Shown here: positions 26,329 through 36,607 of the stretch, piece by piece | How positions within the stretch are numbered: the stretch's first letter is position 1 | Layout: the number at the start of each line of letters is the position of its first letter | Source: Clostridiaceae bacterium | GTDB lineage: Bacteria; Bacillota; Clostridia; Lachnospirales; Lachnospiraceae | Reading direction: 5' to 3' | DNA: 64,000 bases | NCBI GenBank assembly: GCA_910574345.1 | Contig: CAJSZV010000025.1 | Coordinates: 1-64,000 of the forward strand | Made by a program: the position numbers and the translations under genes | The notes under the pieces: generated by a model | What the model was told of the DNA's origin: nothing | Database searches by the model: none | What the model saw: only the letters and a program-made list of their open reading frames with translations

Positions 26329-26912
26329 CTCGTTCCTTTCAGCTGCTTCTTCTGGACGGAATAACCGAATTTACCTAATTTATCGCCCAGCTGAAAATAC
26401 TCTCCGTGAGAGTATGTTACGAGTCCCGTATCATTTAATTGGAATTTACCGTTTTCATCTATAAACTCTTTATCCACAGTAACACCCGCTACCTCCGCCA
26501 CAAACATATCATGGCTTCCTAATTCCAGCACCTGTGTCACCCTGCACTCCAGATTCACCGGGCTTTCCATAATGCCGGGCGCTTTGATATGGACTGACTT
26601 AAGCGGGGTCAGCTTCATCTCCCCAAACTTATCCACGTCACGCCCGGATTTTACACCGCAGAAATCCGTGGCATAAGCCAGTTCTTTTGTTACCAGGTTC
26701 ACCACAAATTCTCCTGTTTCTTTCAGAATCTTATGGCTGTACCGCTCCTTTCTGACGGAGACAGACAGCATCACAGGATCTGAACACACGGTTCCTGCCC
26801 AGGCTACGGTAATAATATTAGGTCTCTCCTCCGCTCTCTGACAGCTTACCATAACCACTGGCAGCGGATAAAGCATATTCCCGGCTTTCCACGTTTCTTT
26901 CGTGTGGCTCAT
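26325..26912 (-). CDS. flavin reductase-like FMN-binding protein
   Basis: 195 aa from the ATG at 26912 with AGGAGGTG four to five bases upstream; an earlier in-frame ATG has no such site. The split-barrel flavin reductase domain shows YPLPVVMVSCQ, NIITVAWAGTVCSDPVMLSV (FMN phosphate region), RKERYSHKILKETGEFVVNL and FCGVKSGRDVDKF. Family members reduce flavins or act as small FMN oxidoreductases in the cytoplasm. It sits in an operon ppaC-hicB-flavin reductase-aroK. Confidence 0.85.
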   Translation of the reverse strand: MSHTKETWKAGNMLYPLPVVMVSCQRAEERPNIITVAWAGTVCSDPVMLSVSVRKERYSHKILKETGEFVVNLVTKELAYATDFCGVKSGRDVDKFGEMKLTPLKSVHIKAPGIMESPVNLECRVTQVLELGSHDMFVAEVAGVTVDKEFIDENGKFQLNDTGLVTYSHGEYFQLGDKLGKFGYSVQKKQLKGTR

Positions 26913-26931
26913 GTTACACCTCCTGCCTGCT

Positions 26932-27210
26932 TTAATCATTATCGGGAAGCAGTTTTACCACAACCATGATCTGGCGTACAAACTCATCCTGATCCAGATG
27001 GATATCTTCCTCGTGGCTTACTTCCGGAAAATCCGGTTCTTCCTCTTCCAGTTCCACCGAAATCCAATTATAGGCAGCCTCCCTGGCCTCTTCCAGCGCA
27101 TCCTCCAGGTCCGGTCCGTCAGCCTCACAGCTTTCCAGATCCGGAAAACGGACATGATAGCCTCTGCCTTCTTTATGAGGCGTAAATACTGCCGGATAAA
27201 TAAATGTCAT
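26932..27210 (-). CDS. HicB-like protein, orphan
   Basis: 92 aa. The N terminus YPAVFTPHKEGRGYHVRFPDLESCEADGPD has the HicB partial RNase H-like fold with GYxVxFPDL and the acidic DLEDALEEAREAA helix. Classical HicB neutralises the HicA mRNA interferase, but no hicA (a roughly 60-aa double-stranded RNA-binding-like protein) is adjacent, and there is no HTH or ribbon-helix-helix tail. Embedded between metabolic genes, it is more likely a domesticated orphan than a toxin-antitoxin module. GAGGAGG precedes the ATG. Confidence 0.75.
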   Translation of the reverse strand: MTFIYPAVFTPHKEGRGYHVRFPDLESCEADGPDLEDALEEAREAAYNWISVELEEEEPDFPEVSHEEDIHLDQDEFVRQIMVVVKLLPDND

Positions 27211-27227
27211 CTTGTTTCCTCCTCACA

Positions 27228-28898
27228 TCATTCCTGAAGAGCCAGACCGATAGCCGGTATCAGCTGCTTCTTTCTGGATACCACCCCCGGAAGCATAACC
27301 ACTCCGTCCTGTCTGTCTCTGTCACCGTCCTCGGCATGGAAAGCGCCTAAAATCACTTTCTTTGCCCCCGTGCCTTCACAGATCAGCATGGTGGATTCGT
27401 CCAGAATATTGGTCAGCATAAAAAACATCATATCCATTCCCCTCTGCTGTTTATGGGCTTCCACTATATAGGGAATGAGGCGGTCCTTTAAGGAGTCCAG
27501 TTCCTGAGCATTGAGGGAACTGACCTGTCCAACGCCGAAGGACACTTTACCTGCTGTAAACCGCTTGAAATCCTGATAGAAGATCTCTTCATCCGTCTTG
27601 CTCTTTAAATCGCTTCCCGCCGTAAACATCTCTTTTGCATAATCCTCCAGCTGTATTTCGGCAATGGCCGCCAGTTCAAGGGCGGCTCTTTTGTCTACCT
27701 CCGTACAGGTGGGGGAACGGAACAGCAGCGTATCAGAGATAATGGCACTGCAAAGAAGCCCGGCGATAGTCTTATCCACGGCTGTCCCGGCCTCCTGATA
27801 CATCTGGTACACTATGGTGGCCGTGCATCCCAAAGGCTGATTTCTGAAAAATACGGGAGAGATCGTCTCTATGGTTCCCAGTCTGTGATGATCAATAATC
27901 TCCATAATTCTTGCGTTGTCAATTCCGTCTACAGCCTGGCTTTTTTCATTATGATCCACCAGGATCAGTTTCTTGCCCTGAGCGCCTAAAAGGTTCCGGC
28001 GGGAGATCATTCCCTTATATCTGCCGTTCTTATCCAAAATCGGAAAATCCCGGTATCTCTTGCTGGCCATTACATCCTTGATCTCATCAATAACATCATT
28101 CTCATCAAAGGTGATGAGCCCGTCAGTCTTCATAAAGTAGCTGATGGGCATGCTCTGATTGACCAGCCTGGCAACCGTATATGTATCATAGGCAGTGGCG
28201 ATTACCGTGCATCCCCGCTCCTGGGCCAGTTTTTTGATGGTCATGGACACTCCGGCTCCTTCACAGACAATAATGCACGCCGCCTCCATCTCAATGGCGC
28301 ACAGCTGAGATTCATACCGGTTGCCAAGGATTACCAGGTCATTCTTGTTGATATAGAATTCCATCAGGTCAGGATTAGCCGCCGCAATCAGTACCTTTCC
28401 CTCTGAGAAATACGCATCTGCATCACCTACAAACAGGTCCCCCTCCACCGTCTCAATGATGTTGGAATACTGTGTGCTGGCTTTGGACAGAATACTGCTG
28501 TCGTAGACATTCATGTAGGATTTCGTAATATCCCCTACTGTAATCAGGCCCTCCAGCATGCCGTCGTCCGTCACTGCCGGCAGCGTGGTCGCATTGGACG
28601 CCTGCATAAGGTTCCACGCTTTTTTCAGGGAAATATTCTTCTTTACACCCTTTGTCTCCCGAATCTCTATGTCCTTTACCTGTGTCTTTACATGGTCAAT
28701 CTTTTTGGGAGCCTCCACTCCAAAATAATCAAGGACAAATTGAGTCTCTCCATTGACCTGTCCCGCCCGTCCCGGCATAAACTCCTGCCCTGTCGCTTTA
28801 CTTTTCAGATTCGCATAGCAGATGGCGGAACAGATGGAATCCGTATCCGGATTCTTGTGTCCAATTACAATCGTCTTTCTTTTGTCATATTCAGCCAT
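27228..28898 (-). CDS. ppaC: CBS/DRTGG-type manganese-dependent inorganic pyrophosphatase (family II)
   Basis: 556 aa from the ATG at 28898 (GGGAGGG upstream). The DHH catalytic core is split: IGHKNPDTDSICSAICYANL at the N terminus, then two CBS segments around a DRTGG-like domain (about 70-300), then LVDHNEKSQAV, IDHHRLGTI and the C-terminal DHHA2 part. It hydrolyses pyrophosphate; in studied homologues the CBS pair binds AMP/ADP (inhibitory) or diadenosine polyphosphates (activating). It begins 37 bp after the glucokinase gene, so it is probably in the same transcript. Confidence 0.9.
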   Translation of the reverse strand: MAEYDKRKTIVIGHKNPDTDSICSAICYANLKSKATGQEFMPGRAGQVNGETQFVLDYFGVEAPKKIDHVKTQVKDIEIRETKGVKKNISLKKAWNLMQASNATTLPAVTDDGMLEGLITVGDITKSYMNVYDSSILSKASTQYSNIIETVEGDLFVGDADAYFSEGKVLIAAANPDLMEFYINKNDLVILGNRYESQLCAIEMEAACIIVCEGAGVSMTIKKLAQERGCTVIATAYDTYTVARLVNQSMPISYFMKTDGLITFDENDVIDEIKDVMASKRYRDFPILDKNGRYKGMISRRNLLGAQGKKLILVDHNEKSQAVDGIDNARIMEIIDHHRLGTIETISPVFFRNQPLGCTATIVYQMYQEAGTAVDKTIAGLLCSAIISDTLLFRSPTCTEVDKRAALELAAIAEIQLEDYAKEMFTAGSDLKSKTDEEIFYQDFKRFTAGKVSFGVGQVSSLNAQELDSLKDRLIPYIVEAHKQQRGMDMMFFMLTNILDESTMLICEGTGAKKVILGAFHAEDGDRDRQDGVVMLPGVVSRKKQLIPAIGLALQE

Positions 28899-28935
28899 AG
28901 TACCCTCCCGCAGTTTCACTCCCAGATATTCTATG

Positions 28936-29892
28936 TCAATCCAGCACCAGCCTTGCCGCGCCGTAGATTCCGGCATCATTCCCTAATTTTGCCAGACCGA
29001 TAGTTGCCCTGTTCTCCGAAATCGGCATAAAATGAGCATAGTGGCGGTTGATAACCTCAATAAGATATTGTCCCGCCTTTGATACGCCGCCGCCGATAAC
29101 GAACATCTCCGGATCAACAGTAAGAGCCAGAGACGCCAGAGCCATGCCCAGATAGTGACCCACTACTTCCATAACCTCCAGTGCCAGCGCGTCCCCTTCC
29201 TTGGCCGCATCCAGTACATCCTTGGCCGTCACCTGATCTCCTGCCTGGCGAAGCACAGACGGGGTATGGCTGCCTGCCATCTTCCTTCTGGCTTCACGGG
29301 CAATACCCGTGGCGGAGGCTACCTGCTCCAGGCATCCCACGCCGCCGCAGTTGCAGTGTTCCGTCTCGTCTTCTCTCACATGGATATGCCCTACTTCTCC
29401 CGCCAGCCCGTGCCTTCCGGTAACGATCTTTTCATCCATAATCACTCCGCCGCCTACGCCGGTGCCAAGGGTAATCATAACGATATCGCTGTGTCCCTTT
29501 CCGCCTCCCTGCCACATCTCGCCGAGAGCGGCCACATTGGCGTCATTGCCGCATCCTACGGGTACTCCTTCTAAGGCATCGCTTAATTCTCTTGCAGGGT
29601 ATTTGTCCTTCCAGCCCAGATTGACGCACACTTCCACATATCCGTCAGGCATTACAGGTCCCGGAACACCCATGCCCACGCCGGCTATATCCTTGAAAGA
29701 AATGCTCTCGCCGGCAATCTCTCCGGCCAGAACCTGGCGGATGGAATCAGCCACATCACCGATAATATACTTCCCCTGTTCCTCTTTTCTCGTAGGAATC
29801 TCCCATTTTTTCAAAAGCTCTCCCGTAATCTGGAACAGTCCCAGTTTTACGCTGGTTCCTCCCACATCAACTCCGATACATTTCTTCCCCAT
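28936..29892 (-). CDS. glcK: ROK-family glucokinase
   Basis: 318 aa. N-terminal phosphate loop GVDVGGTSVKLG, a second phosphate loop GTGVGGGVIMDEK, substrate segment GHIHVREDE, and the ROK zinc motif CNCGGVGCLEQ. It phosphorylates glucose with ATP. This suits the neighbouring transketolase and the beta-glucoside PTS further right, whose hydrolase frees glucose from the disaccharide phosphate. Start supported by AGGAGAGG. A TATAAA-like -10 lies just after the upstream terminator. Confidence 0.9.
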   Translation of the reverse strand: MGKKCIGVDVGGTSVKLGLFQITGELLKKWEIPTRKEEQGKYIIGDVADSIRQVLAGEIAGESISFKDIAGVGMGVPGPVMPDGYVEVCVNLGWKDKYPARELSDALEGVPVGCGNDANVAALGEMWQGGGKGHSDIVMITLGTGVGGGVIMDEKIVTGRHGLAGEVGHIHVREDETEHCNCGGVGCLEQVASATGIAREARRKMAGSHTPSVLRQAGDQVTAKDVLDAAKEGDALALEVMEVVGHYLGMALASLALTVDPEMFVIGGGVSKAGQYLIEVINRHYAHFMPISENRATIGLAKLGNDAGIYGAARLVLD

Positions 29893-29960
29893 GTCTTCCT
29901 CTCCTTTTGTGTTGTTTTATGAGGCAGCAAAGCGTGCCTTCTATATGAGCTATTTTATAA

Positions 29961-30005
29961 CAAAAAGAAATGGGCCGCAAGGCCAAAAAAGCCCTGAAAC
30001 CCATT
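29961..30005 (-). terminator. terminator after transketolase
   Basis: On the minus strand AATGGG...CCCATT closes a hairpin containing GGCC/GGCC, followed by TCTTTTTG. Confidence 0.6.
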
Positions 30006-30024
30006 CCTCTTCATTTATTGCCTT

Positions 30025-32007
30025 TTAGAGTGCTTTTACTGTCTCCAATACATGGTCAACGGTAAAGCCGAAATGTTCAAAGAGTCGGCTTGCAGGACCA
30101 CTGGCTCCAAATCCTTTCATAGTGACATAAGCACCTTCCAAGCCTACATATCTGCCCCATCCGAAATCCGTTCCGGCCTCAATGGCGACGCGCTTTTTCA
30201 CAGATACAGGCAGTACGGACTCCTTATATTCCGCAGGCTGTTCATCAAACAATTCCATACAGGGCATGGACACAACCCGGACTTTCATTCCCTCCGCCTT
30301 CAAAGCGTCCTTGGACTTCATAGCCAGATCTACCTCGGAGCCGCTGGCTATAAGGATTACCTCAGGGATTCCTTCACAGTCGGACAGGACATAACCGCCC
30401 TTTAAGGCGTCTTTTCCCGTTCCCTCCATGACCGGCAGATTCTGCCTTGTCAGAACCAGGGCCGTGGGGGTGTTCTCAGAGGTAATGGCGCTGTACCATG
30501 CAGCTGCTGTTTCGCCGGCGTCGCAGGGACGGAATACATGGAAGTTGGGAATTGAACGCAGCATTGCCAATTGCTCTACAGGCTCGTGGGTGGGACCGTC
30601 TTCTCCTACGCCGATGCTGTCATGGGTCAGAATATAGGTCATAGGCAGACCCATGAGGGCGGACAGCCTGGCCATAGGCTTCATATAGTCACTGAATACA
30701 AAGAACGTGGCCGCATAGGATCTCAAGCCGCCGTGAAGCATAATACCGTTTCCTATGGCTGCCATGGCAAGTTCCCGAACACCGAAATGGATGTTGGCGC
30801 CTTCTGGCGTTTCCCTGGAGAAGTCTCCCTTTCCGGTCATATAGCTCTTGTTGGAAGGAGCCAGATCCGCCGAACCGCCAAACAAATTGGGAATTTTCCC
30901 AGCCGCATAGTTCAGAATCTTTCCTGACAGGCTTCTGGTAGCTTCCGCTTTGCCGCTTACAGCCCAGAACTGCTCATCGTTTTCAAACTGTTCCCCCAGT
31001 TTCCTATGGTGATACTGGTTCCACAGTTCCTCCATCTGAGGGTACTCCTGACAATATGCGGCAAACATCACATTCCATGCAGCTTCTGTCTCCGCCTTCT
31101 CCTGCGACAATTCCTTAAAATGACCATAGACCTCTTCCGGTACATAGAAGGCATCTTTCGTCGGCCACTGCAGATTCTCTTTTAAAGCCGCCACATTGTC
31201 CGCTCCCAAAGGTTCTCCGTGGGCACTGGACTTTCCCTGCTTGGCAGGACAGCCATAACCGATCTCTGTCTTTACTGTGATAAAGGAAGGCCGGCTGGTA
31301 TCTGCTTTTGCCTCCTTGATGGCGGCGCCGATGGCATCTAAGTCATTGCCGTCTTCTACGGTAATGGTCTGGAAGCCAAACGCTTCCATGCGTTTCTCCA
31401 CGTTCTCCCGGAACGCAATATCCGTGCTTCCTTCAATGGAGATGCGGTTGGAATCATAAAGTATAATGAGTTTGGACAGCCCCAAGGTTCCTGCCAGGGA
31501 AAAAGCCTCGGACGAAATGCCTTCCATCATACAGCCGTCCCCGCCAAGAGCATAGGTATAATGATCCACCACCGGAAATTCTTCTTTATTGAACACAGCT
31601 GCCAGGTGAGCCTCTGCCATAGCCATGCCTACTGCCATAGCCATGCCCGCTCCAAGGGGGCCGGTGGTGGCCTCCACTCCTACTGTGTGACCGTACTCCG
31701 GATGTCCCGGCGTCTTAGACCCCAGCTGGCGGAAGTTCTTAATATCTTCCAGTGATAAGTCCCCATAGCCGAACAGATGAAGCAGGGAATACAAAAGCAT
31801 GGACCCATGTCCGCCGGATAAGACAAACCGGTCTCTGTTGGGCCAGTCAGGGTCCGCCGGGTTATGGTTCATATGCTTTGCCCAAAGCTCATATGCCATG
31901 GGTGCAGCGCCTAAGGGGAGTCCCGGATGACCGGAATTCGCTTTCTGCACGGCATCAGCGGATAACATTCTGATCGTGTTTACTGACAGAGAGTCAATTT
32001 TGTTCAT
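30025..32007 (-). CDS. tkt: transketolase
   Basis: 660 aa, full length. TPP-binding motif [19 protein letters not shown] near 153, HxG in [11 protein letters not shown] near 27, catalytic-region [14 protein letters not shown] near 465, and a C-terminal transketolase domain. It transfers two-carbon ketol units in the non-oxidative pentose phosphate pathway. GGAGG nine bases before the ATG. It starts 11 bp after the DUF5711 gene ends and may be co-transcribed with it. Confidence 0.95.
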   Translation of the reverse strand: MNKIDSLSVNTIRMLSADAVQKANSGHPGLPLGAAPMAYELWAKHMNHNPADPDWPNRDRFVLSGGHGSMLLYSLLHLFGYGDLSLEDIKNFRQLGSKTPGHPEYGHTVGVEATTGPLGAGMAMAVGMAMAEAHLAAVFNKEEFPVVDHYTYALGGDGCMMEGISSEAFSLAGTLGLSKLIILYDSNRISIEGSTDIAFRENVEKRMEAFGFQTITVEDGNDLDAIGAAIKEAKADTSRPSFITVKTEIGYGCPAKQGKSSAHGEPLGADNVAALKENLQWPTKDAFYVPEEVYGHFKELSQEKAETEAAWNVMFAAYCQEYPQMEELWNQYHHRKLGEQFENDEQFWAVSGKAEATRSLSGKILNYAAGKIPNLFGGSADLAPSNKSYMTGKGDFSRETPEGANIHFGVRELAMAAIGNGIMLHGGLRSYAATFFVFSDYMKPMARLSALMGLPMTYILTHDSIGVGEDGPTHEPVEQLAMLRSIPNFHVFRPCDAGETAAAWYSAITSENTPTALVLTRQNLPVMEGTGKDALKGGYVLSDCEGIPEVILIASGSEVDLAMKSKDALKAEGMKVRVVSMPCMELFDEQPAEYKESVLPVSVKKRVAIEAGTDFGWGRYVGLEGAYVTMKGFGASGPASRLFEHFGFTVDHVLETVKAL

Positions 32008-32018
32008 TGGTACGCCTC

Positions 32019-33296
32019 CTAATGTAATTTAATCTCTTTGACCGCTGAAGCTCCGGCTGCAATGATCTGATTGGGGAGATGACCATTGCGAACCCTGGAA
32101 ACCGAGAAGTCAAAAGTACCTTCGAATTTCAAGTTGCCAAAATGATTATATATCCTGCATGAGTCTTCATTATACAAAAAGATATTATCTCCGTCAATAT
32201 CCACATGGTCATAGTCAAAACTGAACTCCTGGCTGAATATGTGACTGCCTTCCGCTGAATACAGATCCAGGCGGTAATCATGTTCGCCTGCGGCTGCTTT
32301 CACAACAATTCCCGCGTATTTGTCACTGTAGAATATGGTTTTTATCTCTTCCTCCACAGGTATTTGTTTAATCAGCTCCGGCGACATGACATCAAGAGAA
32401 CTGTAAAAGGAAATGCTGCTGTCCGCAAATGCCACAGAGTATACGCTGTCCAGATAACATACTTTCGGTATCATGCTCCCGCCGTACATCTCATGGAAGC
32501 CTCCTACAAAACGATCAGGGGCGTTTTTTCCCACTTCGGAAAAATTATAAAAGGCAACTCGATTTTTCACTTCCCCGCCCTCAAGATAGGTAAACGAGCC
32601 CATAAGCATACTCCCATCCGGCGACAGACTGATATCCAGAGGATAACCGATCTCGCCGTTGAGGAAACCGGTAATGGAAATATCCAGTTCCGTTCCGTCT
32701 TTCGCATAATAATAGATATGGCTGGTAGCCCGGTGGCCCTCCAGAATCGCCGCCACCAGACCTTTCGCTGAGATGGATATCTTAATAATGGGCAGAACCG
32801 TAGTGGCAGTGCCCAGCAAACCGTTTTTATCAAAAATATAAATGTGATTCCCCTGCTGGTCAGCTATGGCAGCATAATCTCCATTAACTGCAGTAATGGG
32901 AGTCCGCATCTCATATGGCTGAATCCATATGTCTTTTCCGCTGCCGTCAATGTAAGAAGCGCCGTCTTTGCTGTATCTCAGTAAATTATCTCCATATGAT
33001 CTGTAGTCGACAAACCCTACCTCATCCCGCTCGAACTGGCGCTCCCATCCTACGGTGCTCTCTTTGTATTCATAGCTGCGCTGATACCAATAATAGGCAA
33101 TTGTGGCAGCCGTAATCACAATCAGTATTACCAGCAATATGATCATATGACGGCGGCGCACTCTGCGTTCAGCTTCCTTAACGATCCCCTCGCTGTCCTC
33201 CCCAGATGAGCGAAACTGCGGCGCGTTGGTAGTGATTACCCTGCGGCGCAACTGATTTTTTTTTGTTTCCCTATTCATAGAACTCATGTCATTCAT
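32019..33296 (-). CDS. DUF5711-like membrane-anchored beta-propeller protein
   Basis: 425 aa from the ATG at 33296 (GGGAGAA upstream). The cytoplasmic, Arg-rich N terminus (about 1-50) is followed by one membrane helix ([21 protein letters not shown], about 51-70) and an extracellular region of repeated WD-like beta strands ([42 protein letters not shown]). I recall this architecture as DUF5711 in Lachnospiraceae; function unknown. Its neighbour, the LysM protein, is also a single-pass membrane protein with the same topology, hinting at a joint envelope role. Confidence 0.7.
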   Translation of the reverse strand: MNDMSSMNRETKKNQLRRRVITTNAPQFRSSGEDSEGIVKEAERRVRRRHMIILLVILIVITAATIAYYWYQRSYEYKESTVGWERQFERDEVGFVDYRSYGDNLLRYSKDGASYIDGSGKDIWIQPYEMRTPITAVNGDYAAIADQQGNHIYIFDKNGLLGTATTVLPIIKISISAKGLVAAILEGHRATSHIYYYAKDGTELDISITGFLNGEIGYPLDISLSPDGSMLMGSFTYLEGGEVKNRVAFYNFSEVGKNAPDRFVGGFHEMYGGSMIPKVCYLDSVYSVAFADSSISFYSSLDVMSPELIKQIPVEEEIKTIFYSDKYAGIVVKAAAGEHDYRLDLYSAEGSHIFSQEFSFDYDHVDIDGDNIFLYNEDSCRIYNHFGNLKFEGTFDFSVSRVRNGHLPNQIIAAGASAVKEIKLH

Positions 33297-33358
33297 CTTC
33301 GGTTCTCCCACAGAGTGAAGCGTTGGCTTACCCCGACAGTATACCACACCCTTTCACT

Positions 33359-34588
33359 TTATGGAAGAATCAAATTCTGCCCTGATATGATCTTGTCCTG
33401 GCTTTCCAGGTTATTCAGCTCACATATCTCATTAACCCGATCAAGACTGTGATAAAATTTCAGACAGATACTATATAAAGTTTCCCCATCCTGCACTTTA
33501 TAGGTAGCCGGGATATCTGCAAAGACAGCCGCGGTTTGTTCCGCCGTTTCTGTCTGCGGCGGCGGAGTTTCCGGCTGATCCGACACGGCAGCCGCAGCAA
33601 AAGTCTCCGGGATTTCCCCGGCAGACGTTTCGGTTTCTTCAAAAACGCCACCTGTCTCCTCAGAAGACGAATCCGGGTATGTGGAAGACATGGTCTCCGT
33701 ACCTACAGTAGGATAGACTTGTCCCTTCGCCTCTTCCACCAGCAGCTCCTCTTCCGCCTCATCATAACTCCCGCGGCCTGATGAAGCCGGCGGCCTGTCC
33801 TTTTGTGTGACAGGAAGAGCTGAGGTCAGAACCGATTCCATCTCTTTCATCTTCTCATAATTGTTGAACATCACCACACCGCCGGCCAGCACTACGATTG
33901 ACAATGCACTGCACAGACTTCCCAAAACCCGTATCGTTCCACGCCTTGATATTGCCTGAACTTTATTGTCTTCCATTCTCTGGCGGAAATCCCGAATCAC
34001 CGTGTCTCCGGTTCCTGATTCCACACGTCTGGCATCCTTTCGCAGGATCATATAATCCTGCATCATCTGATTCCGCTCATAATAGATACTGTAACCACGA
34101 AGTTTGTAAAACCCATCCTCCGATGTTACATATACCGCTTCTTCTCCTTCTAAACCGGAGTTCAGATACATAAGCTGGTTCTTGCCTGCAAAATATTGTC
34201 CATGCTGCTTCCAGTAATTTAAAGGACTGAGGGTACATCCCGGCGCTCCGCACAAAAACCACCCCATAATGATCCGTTTGGGAAACATCTGCTCCACGCC
34301 CTGATAAGCTTTCTTCCAGGCGCTCTCGCTGAATGCCACCTTTTCCCCGCTTTCCGTCACTTCCTCCATCTCCATGGCTCCGTCCACAAAAAGATAAGGC
34401 GTGCCGTCATGTTCCTCTATGTTTCCTAACAAAAGCCCTACTCTTAAGTCTTGTCCGCCCCTTGGGTAAAGGCGTTTCAGATACGTATTCACATAGTCCT
34501 CCAGATATAACCGGACAGACTGATCCCTTTCTCCAATCTGCCTGATATTTTTCGGCAGTTTCGGAAACGGATTATATAATTCACCCAT
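33359..34588 (-). CDS. membrane protein: degenerate JAMM/MPN-like domain, TM helix, C-terminal LysM
   Basis: 409 aa. Residues about 40-175 resemble a JAB/MPN fold: VGLLLGNIEEHDGTPYLFVDGAM, then IIMGWFLCGAPGCTLSPLN at the place of the JAMM motif (GWxHxHPG...LSxxD), then a strand-turn-strand ending YYERN. Both metal-binding histidines and the aspartate are replaced (Cys113, Gly/Ala 114-115, Asn124), so no metalloprotease activity is expected. A membrane helix (about 218-241) is followed by a Ser/Thr/Glu-rich linker and a LysM domain (about 362-408, YKVQDGETLYSICLKFY), which should bind peptidoglycan outside. This gives an inside sensor fold tied to an outside wall anchor. Its ligand is unknown. 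Confidence 0.75.
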   Translation of the reverse strand: MGELYNPFPKLPKNIRQIGERDQSVRLYLEDYVNTYLKRLYPRGGQDLRVGLLLGNIEEHDGTPYLFVDGAMEMEEVTESGEKVAFSESAWKKAYQGVEQMFPKRIIMGWFLCGAPGCTLSPLNYWKQHGQYFAGKNQLMYLNSGLEGEEAVYVTSEDGFYKLRGYSIYYERNQMMQDYMILRKDARRVESGTGDTVIRDFRQRMEDNKVQAISRRGTIRVLGSLCSALSIVVLAGGVVMFNNYEKMKEMESVLTSALPVTQKDRPPASSGRGSYDEAEEELLVEEAKGQVYPTVGTETMSSTYPDSSSEETGGVFEETETSAGEIPETFAAAAVSDQPETPPPQTETAEQTAAVFADIPATYKVQDGETLYSICLKFYHSLDRVNEICELNNLESQDKIISGQNLILP

Positions 34589-34656
34589 AGATTCACCCCG
34601 CTATCATTCTTTTTTCCGCTAAAAAAAATCATAGCACGGGTTTTGTGCAAAAAATG

Positions 34657-35256
34657 TCAAACCAAGGCCATAGATTCCCATAATTTTTCGACAAGGCATA
34701 CGCTCTCGCTGATGCACTCCGCCATTCTCATGACCACGCTTAAGCGGATACTTTGGAGCATCACCGGATCGTAGTTGCTGCAGCTGCTGACAATGCCCGT
34801 AATAAACAGATCTCCTACGGACCGCAGTTCCTTGCTGACGCCCAGCCCTGGTTTCAAAGCCCCCCGCCCCAAAGTGATGCAGCCGATATGGTCGCTCATG
34901 CCCACGGAGGCATCTACCGCAATCACCACATAGTCATCGTAATACTGTTCCACCACACTAAGGGTATCTTCCAAATTCATGGCGTGAACCGGACGGTTCA
35001 GAGTCCCAAGAACCTGAATGTGTTTAAGTCCCCTGTTTCTCAGCTGATATCCGATCAACGGTCCTAAACTGTCCCCGGTGGAACGATCCGTCCCGATGCA
35101 CAAGAGCAGAACCTTGTCCTTTTTGTTTCTCTCCTGCTCTTCCCGGATCATCATGTAAAGCCGGGCTGCCAGCTTTGTCGTCTCAAATTCCTGATTGGTA
35201 TCATAATAGTAAAGCTCCCTTTGTCTCAAGGGAGCCATTCGTTTCCACATACTCAT
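34657..35256 (-). CDS. yyaC: YyaC-family sporulation protein (DUF1256, GPR-protease-like)
   Basis: About 199 aa from the ATG at 35256 (GAGG five bases upstream; an adjacent TTG is also possible). Core: LLLCIGTDRSTGDSLGPLIG, AVDASVGMSDHIGCITLG and DLFITGIVSSCSNYDPVMLQ, matching the YyaC family, which is related to the germination protease GPR. Family members occur in spore formers; the substrate is not established. Its presence argues that the host sporulates. Confidence 0.87.
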   Translation of the reverse strand: MSMWKRMAPLRQRELYYYDTNQEFETTKLAARLYMMIREEQERNKKDKVLLLCIGTDRSTGDSLGPLIGYQLRNRGLKHIQVLGTLNRPVHAMNLEDTLSVVEQYYDDYVVIAVDASVGMSDHIGCITLGRGALKPGLGVSKELRSVGDLFITGIVSSCSNYDPVMLQSIRLSVVMRMAECISESVCLVEKLWESMALV

Positions 35257-35311
35257 CAATGCCTCACCTGGTCTTCTTTCTTACGTCTATTATAGACCAG
35301 GTTGACTGCGA

Positions 35312-36403
35312 TTATGCGTGTCGTTTTTTATATTCATCCATTGCCTCTGTCAGATTCGCCGCTGTTTTGCTGTCAATCATCTCAAGCAGGGCATCCAGAC
35401 GCTCAGGCTGTAAAAATTCTTTTTCCAGATAGGATCCGTAGTTATCTGTAATAAACAGGCTCTTCGCTTTTAACTCTTCCCGCAGCGCTTTCAGTTCCTT
35501 TTCCTGGAACTCGCAGGTCTCCCCCAGCAGGTCAAGCTTCTCTTTGCTGTTGGCTGCTATCTCATCGGCAATGATATTCTTTGTCACCGTCTCAAAAGTA
35601 TTAAGGGCATCTTTCTTCTTATCTGCAGTCTCAGACATCATCTGCTCAATCTTCGCTATCTCATCGTCATACTTCTGCAGATTATAGATAGCCTCATTCT
35701 TGTCTCTCCTGATGTCCCTGGTGATGCGTCGGATCTTTTTCTCATTCGAATGAATCTGATTCCGAATCAGGCGTCCCTCTTTTATAATCAGGACATACTT
35801 ATCTCTTGTTTTGTTCCCCACCACCACATAAAGTCCGCCGAATACAGCGATGCAGGCAAAATAAATCAATACCAGATACAAATGTTTTCTCTCCGGTATC
35901 ATAAGATAACTCCCATAGGGTACAGCCAGAAAACAAACAAGAAAGACGAGAAACAGCGCAGCAAACTCCCCGGGCCACTTAGGTGCAAAAAGTCTGTAAT
36001 ACCAGTTGCTCCTGCAGTATGCAGGCACATGATTCTGCTGGAAGACCGTCTTCATCTGAAGTTTCAGCTTCCTGTTCTCTTCCCTGAACCCGGCTGTCTC
36101 CTCCGCAATCCTGTCTTTGATTCCCTGGCTCTTGGCTTTCTCCCTCCGGGCCTTTGCCTTCTTTAACTGTTCCTGACTTTTACTCAGCTCTTTGTCATAA
36201 CTGGAAGCGATATCGCTGGCCCGCCTTTTTACAGACTGGGCTATATGATCCTGAACGGCCTTTTCTTCCGCCTCAAACTGGCGCTGGCTTTGCCGCAGCT
36301 GCTGGGACAAGGCGGACTCCTGCTGCTTTAACTCGTTCAGGGTTGTAATAGACTGTTTCGCTCCGATCAGAAATGTTCTATAGTCCGGAATGGGGTGAGA
36401 CAT
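35312..36403 (-). CDS. coiled-coil membrane protein of unknown function
   Basis: 363 aa. The N-terminal coiled coil (about 10-125, Gln/Lys/Glu-rich) is followed by two adjacent membrane helices (about 148-168 and 174-195) separated by a short turn, then a second long coiled coil (about 205-320). Both coiled coils should lie on the same, cytoplasmic side. No domain recognised. GGAGG precedes the ATG. It is the first gene after the MITE at 36462-36607, whose insertion lies 58 bp upstream of the start and so may influence its promoter. Confidence 0.7.
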   Translation of the reverse strand: MSHPIPDYRTFLIGAKQSITTLNELKQQESALSQQLRQSQRQFEAEEKAVQDHIAQSVKRRASDIASSYDKELSKSQEQLKKAKARREKAKSQGIKDRIAEETAGFREENRKLKLQMKTVFQQNHVPAYCRSNWYYRLFAPKWPGEFAALFLVFLVCFLAVPYGSYLMIPERKHLYLVLIYFACIAVFGGLYVVVGNKTRDKYVLIIKEGRLIRNQIHSNEKKIRRITRDIRRDKNEAIYNLQKYDDEIAKIEQMMSETADKKKDALNTFETVTKNIIADEIAANSKEKLDLLGETCEFQEKELKALREELKAKSLFITDNYGSYLEKEFLQPERLDALLEMIDSKTAANLTEAMDEYKKRHA

Positions 36404-36461
36404 CTGGAGATCCTCCTTTGTATATAACCGTATAATCAGCCGTCTGAATATAGTTATTATA

Positions 36462-36607
36462 AGTTACTGTTCATACCATGACTAATCACCACTCTGATTA
36501 GTCATGGGCCAATACAGTTATGGGGCCAAAGCATATGCCCCATTGCCGCAGGCAATCTTAAATGGGCATATTCAGTTACGTTCACAGGACACCTGTGAAC
36601 AGTAACT
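36462..36607. mobile_element. 146-bp MITE with 12-bp terminal inverted repeats and 6-bp target duplication
   Basis: AGTTACTGTTCA (36462-36473) and its exact reverse complement TGAACAGTAACT (36596-36607) bound the element, flanked on both sides by the direct repeat ATTATA (36456-36461 and 36608-36613). Inside are further hairpins: CATGACTAATCA/TGATTAGTCATG, GGGGC...GCCCC-type pairs, and TTCACAGG/CCTGTGAA. No coding capacity. A related copy lies at about 50.79-50.88 kb in inverse orientation. Confidence 0.8.
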
